Shown piece by piece: positions 31,246 through 39,592 of a stretch of 64,000 bases of DNA. Each line of letters starts with the position of its first letter. Positions within the stretch are counted from its first letter, which is position 1. Source of the DNA: Streptomyces sp. Mut1 (GTDB taxonomy: Bacteria > Actinomycetota > Actinomycetes > Streptomycetales > Streptomycetaceae); assembly GCF_030719295.1 (NCBI RefSeq), contig NZ_CP120997.1:1860001-1924000 (forward strand), given 5' to 3'. Position numbers and translations under genes: made by a program. A model generated the notes under the pieces. That model had not been told where the DNA came from, ran no database searches, and saw only the letters and a program-made list of their open reading frames with translations.

Positions 31246-32334
31246 GTGAATCTGGACGACTTCTCCGACCTGATCGAACGCCCCGACGGGGGTGTACGGC
31301 GAGACGCCGAGGAACGCCGGGAGCGGTTCAGCGTCCCTCCGGGGGCCCTCGGCCGCCTGGACGAGCTGGGCGCGTGGCTCTCGGCCGCCCAGCAGGCGGT
31401 ACCGGTGCGGGCCGTCGAGCAGCCGCGCGTGGTGCTGTTCGCCGGTGACCACGGGGTGGCGGAGCTCGATGTGTCCGGGCGCGGGGCCGGTACGGCGCAC
31501 GAGCTGGTGCGGGCCACGCTGGACGGGGCGACGCCGCTGGCGGTGCTGGCCCGCCGGTTCTCCGTGCCGGTGCGGATCGTCGACGCCGGTCTCGACTGCG
31601 ACCCGGAGCTGCTGCCGGAAGCGGTGGTACGGACCCGGGTGCGCCGGGGCAGCGGCCGGATCGACGTCGAGGACGCGCTGACGGCCGAGGAGGCCGAGGC
31701 GGCGGTCCGGCTCGGTGTCGCGGTGGCCGACGAGGAGGCCGACTCGGGCACCGATCTGGTGGTGCTCGGCGACCTGAGCGTCGGCGGGACGACGGCCGCG
31801 GCCACGCTGATCGCGGCACTGTGCGGCACGGACGCCTCGGTGGTCACCGGGCGCGGCGGCGCGGGGATCGACGACCTGGCGTGGATGCGCAAGTGCGCGG
31901 CGGTACGCGATTCGCTGCGGCGGGCCCGGCCGGTGCTGGGCGACCAGCTGGAGCTGCTGGCCACGGTGGGCGGCGCCGATCTGGCCGCGATGACCGGCTT
32001 CCTGCTCCAGTGCGCGGTGCGACGGCTCCCGGTGGTCCTGGACGGGGTGGTCGGCGCGGCCGCGGCGCTGGTCGGCCAGCGGGCCGCGTTCCGGGCGCCG
32101 GACTGGTGGCTGGCGGGGCAGCTGAGCGGTGAGCCGGCGCAGGCGAAGGCGCTCGACCGGATGGCGCTCAACCCGGTGCTGGACCACGGCGTCATCGTCG
32201 GTGAGGGGTGCGGGGCGCTGCTCGCCCTGCCGTTCGTCCAGGCCGCGGCCGCGCTGGCGGCGGAGCTGCCCGAGCGTGAGCCGGTGGCACAGGAGGACGG
32301 CACGGACGCCGGGAAGGGCGACGCGGAGGACTGA
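31246..32334 (+). CDS. cobT: nicotinate-nucleotide:dimethylbenzimidazole phosphoribosyltransferase
   Basis: A 362-aa cytosolic enzyme that makes alpha-ribazole phosphate, the lower-ligand nucleotide of cobalamin. Seen: VVLFAGDHGVAELDVSG near 62-78, LGDLSVGGTTAAATL, and the C-terminal signature ALNPVLDHGVIVGEGCGALLA with its catalytic Glu. Start GTG at 31246 with GAGG upstream; an upstream frame extension (from 31012) lies in the repeat-bearing gap and is rejected. An acidic tail of about 20 residues (EDGTDAGKGDAED) is extra. Confidence 0.93.
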   Translation: MNLDDFSDLIERPDGGVRRDAEERRERFSVPPGALGRLDELGAWLSAAQQAVPVRAVEQPRVVLFAGDHGVAELDVSGRGAGTAHELVRATLDGATPLAVLARRFSVPVRIVDAGLDCDPELLPEAVVRTRVRRGSGRIDVEDALTAEEAEAAVRLGVAVADEEADSGTDLVVLGDLSVGGTTAAATLIAALCGTDASVVTGRGGAGIDDLAWMRKCAAVRDSLRRARPVLGDQLELLATVGGADLAAMTGFLLQCAVRRLPVVLDGVVGAAAALVGQRAAFRAPDWWLAGQLSGEPAQAKALDRMALNPVLDHGVIVGEGCGALLALPFVQAAAALAAELPEREPVAQEDGTDAGKGDAED

Positions 32335-32354
32335 CGGCAGGCTGCCGGTTCCTC

Positions 32355-32386
32355 GCTCCGCGGCTGCCTGACACCGGCCGCGGAGC
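32355..32386 (+). terminator. hairpin after cobT
   Basis: GCTCCGCGGC (32355-32364) pairs with GCCGCGGAGC (32377-32386) around a 12-nt loop, 21 nt after the cobT stop and upstream of the promoter of the DUF2156 gene. Confidence 0.65.
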
Positions 32387-32411
32387 AGCCCCCATGAAGC
32401 GTGATGCCCCA

Positions 32412-32417
32412 TATGAT
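32412..32417 (+). promoter_or_regulatory. -10 element before the DUF2156 gene
   Basis: TATGAT lies 8 nt before the ATG at 32426 and 23 nt before the ATG at 32441. Transcription would start around 32424, so translation could be leaderless from 32426 or use GGGAGAGG (32428-32435) for 32441. Confidence 0.5.
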
Positions 32418-32440
32418 CGCTTTCCATGGGAGAGGTCCAG

Positions 32441-34255
32441 ATGGCCGGTGAGGAATCCGGGCGGGGTGCCGCCCGCAGACCCAGCACACAGCGTTCACGG
32501 CGCGGCGCGGCTCTGGTCATCTGGTACCTGCGCGTCGTGTCGTTCATCAATTTCCTGAGCGCCGTCTGGGTCACCTTCGGCCAGGATCTGCGCCGTCACA
32601 ACACGGACAACTACTTCACCCCGTACCTGCTCACCGCGGGCTTCTCCTCGGGTGTGGTCGCGCTCTTCCTGGCCGTCACCATGCGGCGGCGCAAACGGGC
32701 CGCCTGGATCGTCAACATGGTGCTGAGCGGGCTGACGCTGCTGCTGCTCGCCGCCGTGATCGGCTTCCCGGAGGTCCGGCGGTACCCGCAGAACTGGATC
32801 TCGCTGGCGCTGACCGCCGCGTTCGTGGTGGCGCTGGCCCTCGGCCGGCGCGAGTTCTACGCGAAGGGCGACCGGTCCAACCCGAAGCTCGCGGCGGCGG
32901 TGGCGGTCGGCGGGCTGCTGATCACCTCGCTGCTCGCGGCCCTCCTGGTCACGGTCACCAACACCGCGCACGACGAATACCGTTCGACGTTCCTGGACCG
33001 CTGGGGCTACGGCGCGCTGCGGCTGGTGTCCGTCGCGGCCAGCGACTACCGGTTCCCCGGCATCACCGCGCCGGGCTGGGTCGACGTCGCCGTCAACGTC
33101 CTGTCCACGCTGCTGCTGATCGCCGTCGTGTACGCGGCCTTCCGCTCCCGTCGCGCGGTCGACCCGATCACCCCCGGGGACGAGGCGGCGCTGCGGGCGC
33201 TGCTCGACAAGCACGGCGAGCGGGACTCGCTGGGCTACTTCGCGCTGCGCCGCGAGAAGAGCGCCGTCTGGTCCCCGACCGGGAAGGCGGCGGTCGCCTA
33301 CCGGGTGGTCGGCGGGGTCTCGCTGGCGTCCGGCGATCCGATCGGGGACCCGGAGGCCTGGCCGGGGGCGATCACACCGTGGCTGGCCGAGGCCCGCGAG
33401 CACGGCTGGATCCCGGCCGTGATGGGGGCGAGCGAGGAAGCCGGCACGGTCTACGCCCGGCACGGCCTCGACGCCCTGGAGCTGGGCGACGAGGCGATCG
33501 TGGAGACCGCCGAATTCACCCTGGAGGGCCGGGCGATGAGGACGGTCCGCCAGGCCTACAACCGGGTGCGGCGGGCGGGGTACGAGGTGACGGTGCGCCG
33601 GCACGCCGACATCCCCGATGAGGAGATGGCGGAGTTGGTGCGGCGGGCCGACGACTGGCGCGACGGGGCGACCGAGCGCGGTTTCTCGATGGCGCTGGGC
33701 CGGCTCGGCGATCCGGCCGACGGGCAGTGCGTGATGCTGGAGTGCCGGGACGCCACCCCCGGCGAGGACGGTACGCGGGGCGAGTTGCGGGCCCTGCTGA
33801 GCTTCGTCCCATGGGGCCCCGAAGGGCTCTCGCTCGACCTGATGCGGCGTGACCGGGACGCCGAGAACGGGCTGATGGAGTTCATGGTCATCGAACTCCT
33901 GCAACGGGCCGAGAAGATCGGCGTGACGCAGGTGTCGCTGAACTTCGCGATGTTCCGCTCGGTCTTCGAGCGGGGCTCGCGGCTCGGCGCGGGGCCGGTG
34001 CTGCGCATGTGGCGGTCGCTGCTCAGCTTCTTCTCGCGGTGGTGGCAGATCGAGTCGCTCTACCGCGCCAACGCCAAGTACCGCCCGATCTGGGAGCCCC
34101 GGTTCCTGCTCTTCGAGAAGAGCGCGGACCTGCTGCGCATCGGCGTCGCGGCCGGCCGCGCCGAAGGGTTCCTGGAGGCCCCGGGCCTGCCCAAGTGGCT
34201 GCACCGCTCGCGGCTCGGCCGGGGCCGCGACGTCCCGTCGGGACCGCGTGGATGA
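32441..34255 (+). CDS. DUF2156 phosphatidylglycerol lysyltransferase-like membrane protein
   Basis: A 604-aa protein. The N-terminal half (about 15-240) holds around six hydrophobic segments; the C-terminal half (about 255-590) is a DUF2156, GNAT-like domain (KSAVWSPTGKAAVAYRVVGG; SFVPWGPEGLSLDLMRR; RWWQIESLYRANAKYRPIWEPRF), as in MprF and LysX, which aminoacylate phosphatidylglycerol. It probably alters membrane charge using aminoacyl-tRNA. There is no tRNA synthetase domain. The ATG at 32441 has GGGAGAGG 5 nt upstream; the ATG at 32426 is possible. It overlaps the next gene (ATGA). Confidence 0.87.
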   Translation: MAGEESGRGAARRPSTQRSRRGAALVIWYLRVVSFINFLSAVWVTFGQDLRRHNTDNYFTPYLLTAGFSSGVVALFLAVTMRRRKRAAWIVNMVLSGLTLLLLAAVIGFPEVRRYPQNWISLALTAAFVVALALGRREFYAKGDRSNPKLAAAVAVGGLLITSLLAALLVTVTNTAHDEYRSTFLDRWGYGALRLVSVAASDYRFPGITAPGWVDVAVNVLSTLLLIAVVYAAFRSRRAVDPITPGDEAALRALLDKHGERDSLGYFALRREKSAVWSPTGKAAVAYRVVGGVSLASGDPIGDPEAWPGAITPWLAEAREHGWIPAVMGASEEAGTVYARHGLDALELGDEAIVETAEFTLEGRAMRTVRQAYNRVRRAGYEVTVRRHADIPDEEMAELVRRADDWRDGATERGFSMALGRLGDPADGQCVMLECRDATPGEDGTRGELRALLSFVPWGPEGLSLDLMRRDRDAENGLMEFMVIELLQRAEKIGVTQVSLNFAMFRSVFERGSRLGAGPVLRMWRSLLSFFSRWWQIESLYRANAKYRPIWEPRFLLFEKSADLLRIGVAAGRAEGFLEAPGLPKWLHRSRLGRGRDVPSGPRG

Positions 34256-34974
34256 AGGTCCTGGGCGTGCTCCGCCGGGCGGCCCGCCACGAGTGGGGCC
34301 CGCTCCGGTCCGCCGTAAGCGCCCCGCTCGCCGCCAAGGGGCCGCGGGCCGTGCCGATGACTCTGGCGGCGGTGTGCCTGACGGGGCTGCTCCAGGTGGT
34401 GCAGAACCGGCCCTGGGGCTACGGGCCGGTGCAGGCGCTCGGCGCGGTGCGGGCCCAGGACCCGCTCGGCATGGCCCTGCTGCGTACCCCGCTGTCGCTG
34501 TTCGTACCCGCGCTGGACCTGCCGGTGTGGGGCGCGCTGGCGCAGATGCTGGTGGTGTTCGGGGCGGCGGAGATCTGCCTCGGCCGGTGGCGGACCCTGC
34601 TGATCGCGTACGCGGCGACGCTCGCCGGGACGCTGTACGCGCGGGCCGGCATAGCGGCCGGGCCCGACGGGTTCTTCGGGCTGCCCGCCTCCGACGCGTG
34701 GATCGTGGACACCGGCCCGTCGGCGGCGGTCGTCGCGCTGGCCGTCTGCGTCTGCTGCGCCCACCGGGCCCGGGTCACCGGGGCGCTGGTGATCGCGGCG
34801 ATGGCGGCCGAGACCGTGATGAAGGACAACCTGGCGGGCCGGGAGCACCTGGCGGCCATCGTGGCGGCCGTCGCCCTGTGCGCGACCCCGGTGGTGCGCG
34901 GGAGGCGGCGGGGCGGTCAGGGCTTGGGCGACGGGGTGGGGACGCGGTCCGGCGCCCCGCCGATCAGGTCCTGA
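34252..34974 (+). CDS. rhomboid-like integral membrane protein
   Basis: A 240-aa protein with about five to six hydrophobic segments and a basic N-terminus. The layout (QNRPWGYGPVQALG, then LPVWGALAQMLVVFGAAEICLGRWRTLLIAYAATLAGTLYARAG) recalls rhomboid-like membrane proteins of Streptomyces, but I see neither a GxSG serine nor a clear catalytic His, so activity is doubtful. Its ATG overlaps the stop of the DUF2156 gene, so the two are coupled. The last 58 nt overlap the convergent membrane-protein gene. Confidence 0.72.
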   Translation: MKVLGVLRRAARHEWGPLRSAVSAPLAAKGPRAVPMTLAAVCLTGLLQVVQNRPWGYGPVQALGAVRAQDPLGMALLRTPLSLFVPALDLPVWGALAQMLVVFGAAEICLGRWRTLLIAYAATLAGTLYARAGIAAGPDGFFGLPASDAWIVDTGPSAAVVALAVCVCCAHRARVTGALVIAAMAAETVMKDNLAGREHLAAIVAAVALCATPVVRGRRRGGQGLGDGVGTRSGAPPIRS

Positions 34975-35678
34975 AACCTGCGGCGCGGCCCGGCCCAGCG
35001 GAGGTCGTGGTGGTAGGCCCGCAGCACCGCGCGGGAGCGGGCGCGGTGCCGGCCGCGGTAGAACCGCTTGGCCCACACCGAGGTCGGCCGGGCCAGCCGG
35101 ACGGCGCCAACCAGGGCGACGAACGGGATCAGCGTGCCGACCACGGCCATCCGCGCCTTGCCCTTGAACAGGGCGATCAGCACGAAGCAGAAGTTGACGA
35201 CGACGGTGAGCACGGCGCCGAGGCGGCCCTGTTGCTGATCGTCGCTCAGGTCGTCCACGCCCAGCGGGGAGAACCCGCCGAGCACCAGCAGCACCAGGGC
35301 CGCCGTGAGCACCACGACCTCCACGCTCTGGCGCCCCTCCTCGGTCCAGTACACGTCGTCCAGGTGCAGGATCAGCGCGAACTCGTCCAGCACCAGCCCC
35401 GCACCCATCCCGAAGACGACCGCGCAGACCGAAGCCGTGACGCCGTGCTGCCCGCCGGCCACCGCGCCGAAGCCGCCGACCACCGTGAGCACCACACCGG
35501 GCACCACGTGGTGGACGTGGACGCCGCCGGGTGTGATGTTGCGGAACGGTCCCTTCCCGGCCCGGATCATCCGGGTGATGACCCGGGTGATCCCGAACGT
35601 CAGCACGAAGGCGGCCAGGGCCAGGAGCAGCGGCAGCTTCCCCGGCTCGACGAAGTTCTGATCGAACCAGTGACCCAT
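34917..35678 (-). CDS. integral membrane protein, unknown function
   Basis: A 253-aa protein with about six hydrophobic segments. Conserved-looking polar features within the membrane part are GVHVHHVVPGVVL and LDEFALILHLDDVYWTEEGRQS; the His cluster and acidic residues could bind metal or lipid headgroups, but I know no function. The ATG at 35678 has GGGAG about 9 nt upstream and is preferred to GTG 35687 and TTG 35696. The C-terminus is basic and Pro-rich and overlaps the preceding convergent gene by 58 nt. Confidence 0.78.
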   Translation of the reverse strand: MGHWFDQNFVEPGKLPLLLALAAFVLTFGITRVITRMIRAGKGPFRNITPGGVHVHHVVPGVVLTVVGGFGAVAGGQHGVTASVCAVVFGMGAGLVLDEFALILHLDDVYWTEEGRQSVEVVVLTAALVLLVLGGFSPLGVDDLSDDQQQGRLGAVLTVVVNFCFVLIALFKGKARMAVVGTLIPFVALVGAVRLARPTSVWAKRFYRGRHRARSRAVLRAYHHDLRWAGPRRRFQDLIGGAPDRVPTPSPKP

Positions 35679-35766
35679 GCCACTCACTCCCGACAATCCG
35701 CTTCTGCCCCGTTATGCGGTATTTCGGACAATCTAGCGGGCGCCCCCACCGATTAGCCTGCGCGCC

Positions 35767-36546
35767 GTGACCTCCCTGAACAGCCACGGCGTACGTTTCG
35801 CCTTCGGCACCCTGACCGTGCTCCCCGTCCGCGTCACCCGCTGGGACCGCGAGGCCGCGCGTGCCGGGATGCTGTGCGCGCCCCTGGCCGGGCTCGTCGT
35901 CGGCGTGCTCGCGGCCGTCCCGGGCAGCCTGCTGCTGTGGGGCGGCGCGGGGCCGCTGCTCGCCGCCGTCGCCTCGGCCGCGGTGCCGGCCGCCCTCACC
36001 CGGGGGCTCCACCTGGACGGTCTCGCCGACACCGCCGACGGGCTGGGCAGCGGCAAGCCGGCCGACGACGCGCTGCGGATCATGAAGCAGTCGGACATCG
36101 GGCCCTTCGGCGTGATCACCCTGCTGTTCGTCCTGCTGGCCCAGGTGGCGGTCCTCCAGCAGCTGTACGCGCGGGGCTGGACGCACGGGGCGGTCGCGGC
36201 CGTCGTCTCCGCCGTCACCGCCCGGCTCGCGCTCACCCTGGCCTCCCGGCGCGGCGTCCCCCCGGCCCGGCCCGAGGGGCTGGGCGCGGCCGTCGCCGGC
36301 ACGGTCCCGGTGGCCGGCGCGGTGGCCGCCGCGCTCGTGACGATGGCGGCCTGCGCGGGCGCGGGCGCGCTGCTCGGCGGGTACGGGGCGCCGCGCTGCG
36401 CCCTGTCGGCGGTGGCCGCGCTCGTGGTCGCCCAGCTGCTGCTGCGGCACTGCGTGCGGCGGTTCGGCGGGGTGACCGGGGACGTGTTCGGCGCCCTGGC
36501 CGAGACGGCGGCGACGGTGACGCTGGTGGGCCTGGCGCTCGGCTGA
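35767..36546 (+). CDS. cobS: adenosylcobinamide-GDP ribazoletransferase (cobalamin synthase)
   Basis: A 259-aa polytopic membrane enzyme that joins adenosylcobinamide-GDP, made by CobU, to alpha-ribazole derived from the CobT product, the last assembly step. The signature RGLHLDGLADTADGLGSGKP near 80-99 holds the Mg-binding acidic residues; several hydrophobic segments follow. Start GTG at 35767. Separated from cobU and cobT by three membrane-protein genes. Confidence 0.93.
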   Translation: MTSLNSHGVRFAFGTLTVLPVRVTRWDREAARAGMLCAPLAGLVVGVLAAVPGSLLLWGGAGPLLAAVASAAVPAALTRGLHLDGLADTADGLGSGKPADDALRIMKQSDIGPFGVITLLFVLLAQVAVLQQLYARGWTHGAVAAVVSAVTARLALTLASRRGVPPARPEGLGAAVAGTVPVAGAVAAALVTMAACAGAGALLGGYGAPRCALSAVAALVVAQLLLRHCVRRFGGVTGDVFGALAETAATVTLVGLALG

Positions 36547-36555
36547 GGCGGCCCG

Positions 36556-37410
36556 TCAGCCCCGCGCGCAGGTCTCGCGCTCGACGCCCAGCTCGTACTC
36601 CTTGCGCAGGGAGCTGAGCCCCAGCTTCCGGGACCGCTCGCAGAACCGTGCCGCGGGCAGCTCGTACTCCACGTGGAAGACCGCCTTGCCCGCCTTCACG
36701 AACGGGGTGAGCTCCTCGCACTCCTCGTACTGGGCGCACTGCTCGTTGACCGCGAAGTCGAAGTCGGCGACCAGCTCCGGGATCTGCGGGAGGTCGTTCT
36801 TCAGGCCGACGGCCATCCCGTGGCGGTGGACCAGGCGCGCGATGAGCCGGTTGTAGCGCAGCTGGTCGGCGGCGGTCAGCGGGAAGCCGCTCTTGTTGCG
36901 GTAGCCGTCCATGTTGTCCGGCTCCACCGCGTCGAAGCCCTTCTTCGCGCACATCGCGATCCGGGTCTCCATCAGCGGCTCCAGGACGTCGGTGCGCCGG
37001 ATGTCGAGCCAGCGCTCACCCTTCCAGCCGTTGCCCTTGCCGAGAACGGCGGTGGGGAACCGCGCCGCGTCCGGGCGGAAGTCCTCCCAGGCGCCGGTGG
37101 ACAGGTAACAGATGACCTTGCGCCCCGCGCCGTGCAGCGCCTCGACGTCGGCCGCGTCCCGGTCGAAGCCGTCGATGTCGTACACCGGGGCGTCCACCGT
37201 CGTGTCGAGCCCGCCCGACAGCTGCCACTGCCAGTCGGTGCCCGGCTCCGGCTGCCAGCGCGCGGCGGGCCGCGGGGAGGCGGATTCCTTGCCCTCGGGG
37301 GCCCGCTCGGACCGCGACGAGCAGCCCGTGAGCGTCACCAGCACCATCAGTACGGTGACGGCGAGAGCACCGCGCCCCGCGGTCACCCGAGCGGCCGTCC
37401 GGTCGCGCAT
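36556..37410 (-). CDS. GH114-like endo-alpha-1,4-polygalactosaminidase lipoprotein
   Basis: A 284-aa exported protein. Lipobox TLTGC with Cys30 after a hydrophobic stretch (about 15-29). The TIM-barrel domain has the family pattern: WQWQLSGGLD, VYDIDGFDRD, KVICYLSTGAWEDFRPD, GFDAVEPDNMDGY and VGLKND. Related enzymes cut galactosamine polymers, sometimes in biofilm matrix; the substrate here is not known. ATG at 37410 with GGGGGAA upstream. Convergent with cobS, 9 nt away. Confidence 0.87.
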   Translation of the reverse strand: MRDRTAARVTAGRGALAVTVLMVLVTLTGCSSRSERAPEGKESASPRPAARWQPEPGTDWQWQLSGGLDTTVDAPVYDIDGFDRDAADVEALHGAGRKVICYLSTGAWEDFRPDAARFPTAVLGKGNGWKGERWLDIRRTDVLEPLMETRIAMCAKKGFDAVEPDNMDGYRNKSGFPLTAADQLRYNRLIARLVHRHGMAVGLKNDLPQIPELVADFDFAVNEQCAQYEECEELTPFVKAGKAVFHVEYELPAARFCERSRKLGLSSLRKEYELGVERETCARG

Positions 37411-37668
37411 CGTTCCCCCATGTTCCCTCGGCCCCCGCCAACGCCTCTGCGCCCGGGACCCGTTCCGCCGGGACGATCTTCCCGGGACCACCACCGTACG
37501 ACGCCCGCGGACGCCGGACGCCCCGCCGCCGTGATCAGGCAGCAAAGGCGCGCGTAGGCTCATTCCCGGCACATTGCGGCGGCGTCTACGATGCGCCGGG
37601 CCCGGTCGGCCACCCCTTCGACCGACACAGACCGGAAAAGAACTCAACGGAAGCGAGATTTCACCACC

Positions 37669-39222
37669 GTGACTGCTCTCACTCTCAGCACTGCCGGTGC
37701 GGCGACGCTGCGCGCCGACGCCCTCGTCGTGGGCGTCGCCAAGGGCGCTGGATCCAAGTCTGGGGACCTCGTCCTCGCACCGGGCGCCGAGGCCGTGGAC
37801 AAGGCGTTCGGCGGGAAGCTCGCCGCCGTCCTGGCGACCCTGGGCGCCTCGGGTGCCGAGGGCGAGCTGACCAAGGTCCCCGCCCCCGAGGGCCTCAAGG
37901 CCCCGGTCGTCGTCGCGGCCGGTCTCGGCGCGGCCCCGAAGAAGGACGGCGCGTACGACGCCGAGGCGCTGCGCCGGGCCGCCGGTGCGGCCGCCCGCTC
38001 GCTGGCCGGCGCCAAGAAGGCCGGCTTCGCGCTGCCCATCGCCTCCGTCGAGGACGCCGAGGCCATCGCGGAGGGCGCGCTGCTCGGCGCGTACGCCTTC
38101 ACCGCCTACCAGGCCGGCGAGAACAAGCTCGCCCCCAAGGACGCCAAGGCCGGCGGCCCGAAGCTGCCGCTCGCCGAGGTCGCCGTGCTCGGCGCCAAGC
38201 CGCGTGACAAGGCGTTCAAGGCCGCCGCGGAGCGCGCCCTCGCCGTGGCCGAGGAGATCAACCGCGCCCGCGACCTGGTGAACACCCCGCCGAACGACCT
38301 GTACCCCGAGTCCTTCGCCGCCGTGGCCACCGCCGCCGGCAAGGAGCACGGCGTCAAGGTGCAGGTCTTCGACGAGAAGGCACTCGTCAAGGGCGGCTTC
38401 GGCGGCATCCTCGGCGTCGGCCAGGGCGCGGCCCGCGGCCCGCGCCTGGTGAAGCTCGCCTACACGCACCCGAAGGCGGAGAAGACCCTGGCCCTCGTGG
38501 GCAAGGGCATCACCTACGACTCGGGCGGCATCTCGCTCAAGCCGGCCGGGCACAACGAGACGATGAAGTGCGACATGGCCGGCGCGGCCGCTGTGTTCGC
38601 GACCGTCGTCTCGGCCGCCCGTCTGGGCCTGCGCGTCAACGTCACCGGCTGGCTGGCGCTCGCCGAGAACATGCCGTCGGGCAGCGCCACCCGCCCCGGT
38701 GACGTCCTGCGCATGTACAGCGGCAAGACCGTCGAGGTCCTCAACACCGACGCCGAGGGCCGGCTCGTCCTGGCCGACGCGCTGACCCGCGCGTCGGAGG
38801 AGAAGCCGGACGCGATCGTCGACGTGGCGACCCTGACCGGCGCGATGGTGCTGGCCCTGGGCAACCGCACGTTCGGCATCATGGCCAACGACGACGCCTT
38901 CCGGACCTCGATCCACGAGATCGCCGACGAGGTCGGCGAGGCGTCCTGGCCGATGCCGCTCCCGGCCGACCTGCGCAAGGGCATGGACTCGCCGACCGCC
39001 GACATCGCCAACATGGGCGAGCGGATGGGCGGCGGCCTGGTGGCCGGTCTGTTCCTGAAGGAGTTCGTGGGCGAGGGCATCGCCTGGGCGCACCTGGACA
39101 TCGCGGGCCCCGCCTTCCACGAGGGCGCCCCGTACGGCTACACGCCCAAGGGCGGCACCGGATCGGCGATCCGCACCCTGGTCAAGCTGGCGGAGCGCAC
39201 CGCCGACGGCGACCTCGGCTGA
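37669..39222 (+). CDS. pepA: leucyl aminopeptidase (M17)
   Basis: A 517-aa cytosolic two-metal aminopeptidase that removes N-terminal residues from peptides. Signature NTDAEGRL within VEVLNTDAEGRLVLADAL; metal and catalytic residues in GKGITYDSGGISLKPA and MKCDMAGAAA; C-terminal HEGAPYGYTPKGGTGSAIRTL. The GTG at 37669 gives MTALTLSTAGAATL; its GGAAGCGAG lies rather far upstream, so the start carries some doubt. A possible extension to 37591 has no support. Confidence 0.94.
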   Translation: MTALTLSTAGAATLRADALVVGVAKGAGSKSGDLVLAPGAEAVDKAFGGKLAAVLATLGASGAEGELTKVPAPEGLKAPVVVAAGLGAAPKKDGAYDAEALRRAAGAAARSLAGAKKAGFALPIASVEDAEAIAEGALLGAYAFTAYQAGENKLAPKDAKAGGPKLPLAEVAVLGAKPRDKAFKAAAERALAVAEEINRARDLVNTPPNDLYPESFAAVATAAGKEHGVKVQVFDEKALVKGGFGGILGVGQGAARGPRLVKLAYTHPKAEKTLALVGKGITYDSGGISLKPAGHNETMKCDMAGAAAVFATVVSAARLGLRVNVTGWLALAENMPSGSATRPGDVLRMYSGKTVEVLNTDAEGRLVLADALTRASEEKPDAIVDVATLTGAMVLALGNRTFGIMANDDAFRTSIHEIADEVGEASWPMPLPADLRKGMDSPTADIANMGERMGGGLVAGLFLKEFVGEGIAWAHLDIAGPAFHEGAPYGYTPKGGTGSAIRTLVKLAERTADGDLG

Positions 39223-39592
39223 GGCGACGGCCGCGCCAGGGGCGTCGCGCCGCGGCCCCGGCCACGAACGGCGAGGCGCCCCTGCGGCCCCGGGCATACG
39301 TCCGGGGCCGTACGCGTTCCCCTCACGGCACCGCGGCCGGGAAAGGGACGGTTTCGCTCTCGACGAAATCCTCTGTTTCCTACCCAGCGGTAATCCACTG
39401 GGACGGACGATCATCCGTCCCGGACACGGGCCCCGCGTCCCGCCCACCGTCAACAAGTGCGAAGATGGGTTCTCGGCAGGACAGGGCCCCCACCACAGGG
39501 CCGAAGACAAAGCGGCCGCACACCAGCCGACCGGCCGGTCACACCCCGAGGACGGGGCCCGGCGTACGGCGCACATGCATGGAGGACGTGAC
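39223..39592. other. 370-nt intergenic region before lpdA
   Basis: No gene is supported here. The first part (about 39230-39290) can fold into a GC-rich hairpin (AGGGGCG with CGCCCCT) that may end pepA transcription. Positions 39400-39421 form a near-perfect 22-bp dyad with a single mismatched pair, a likely operator. The remainder leads to the lpdA ribosome binding site GGAGG (39581-39585). Confidence 0.5.

Noticed and set aside
32426..32440. ATG at 32426 as the firm start of the DUF2156 gene
   Set aside because: It cannot be excluded if the mRNA is leaderless, but the ATG at 32441 has a proper GGGAGAGG upstream, so that one was chosen.
29547..32498. 983-codon minus-strand frame opposite cobU and cobT
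   Set aside because: Shadow frame of high-GC DNA; the plus strand encodes CobU and CobT.
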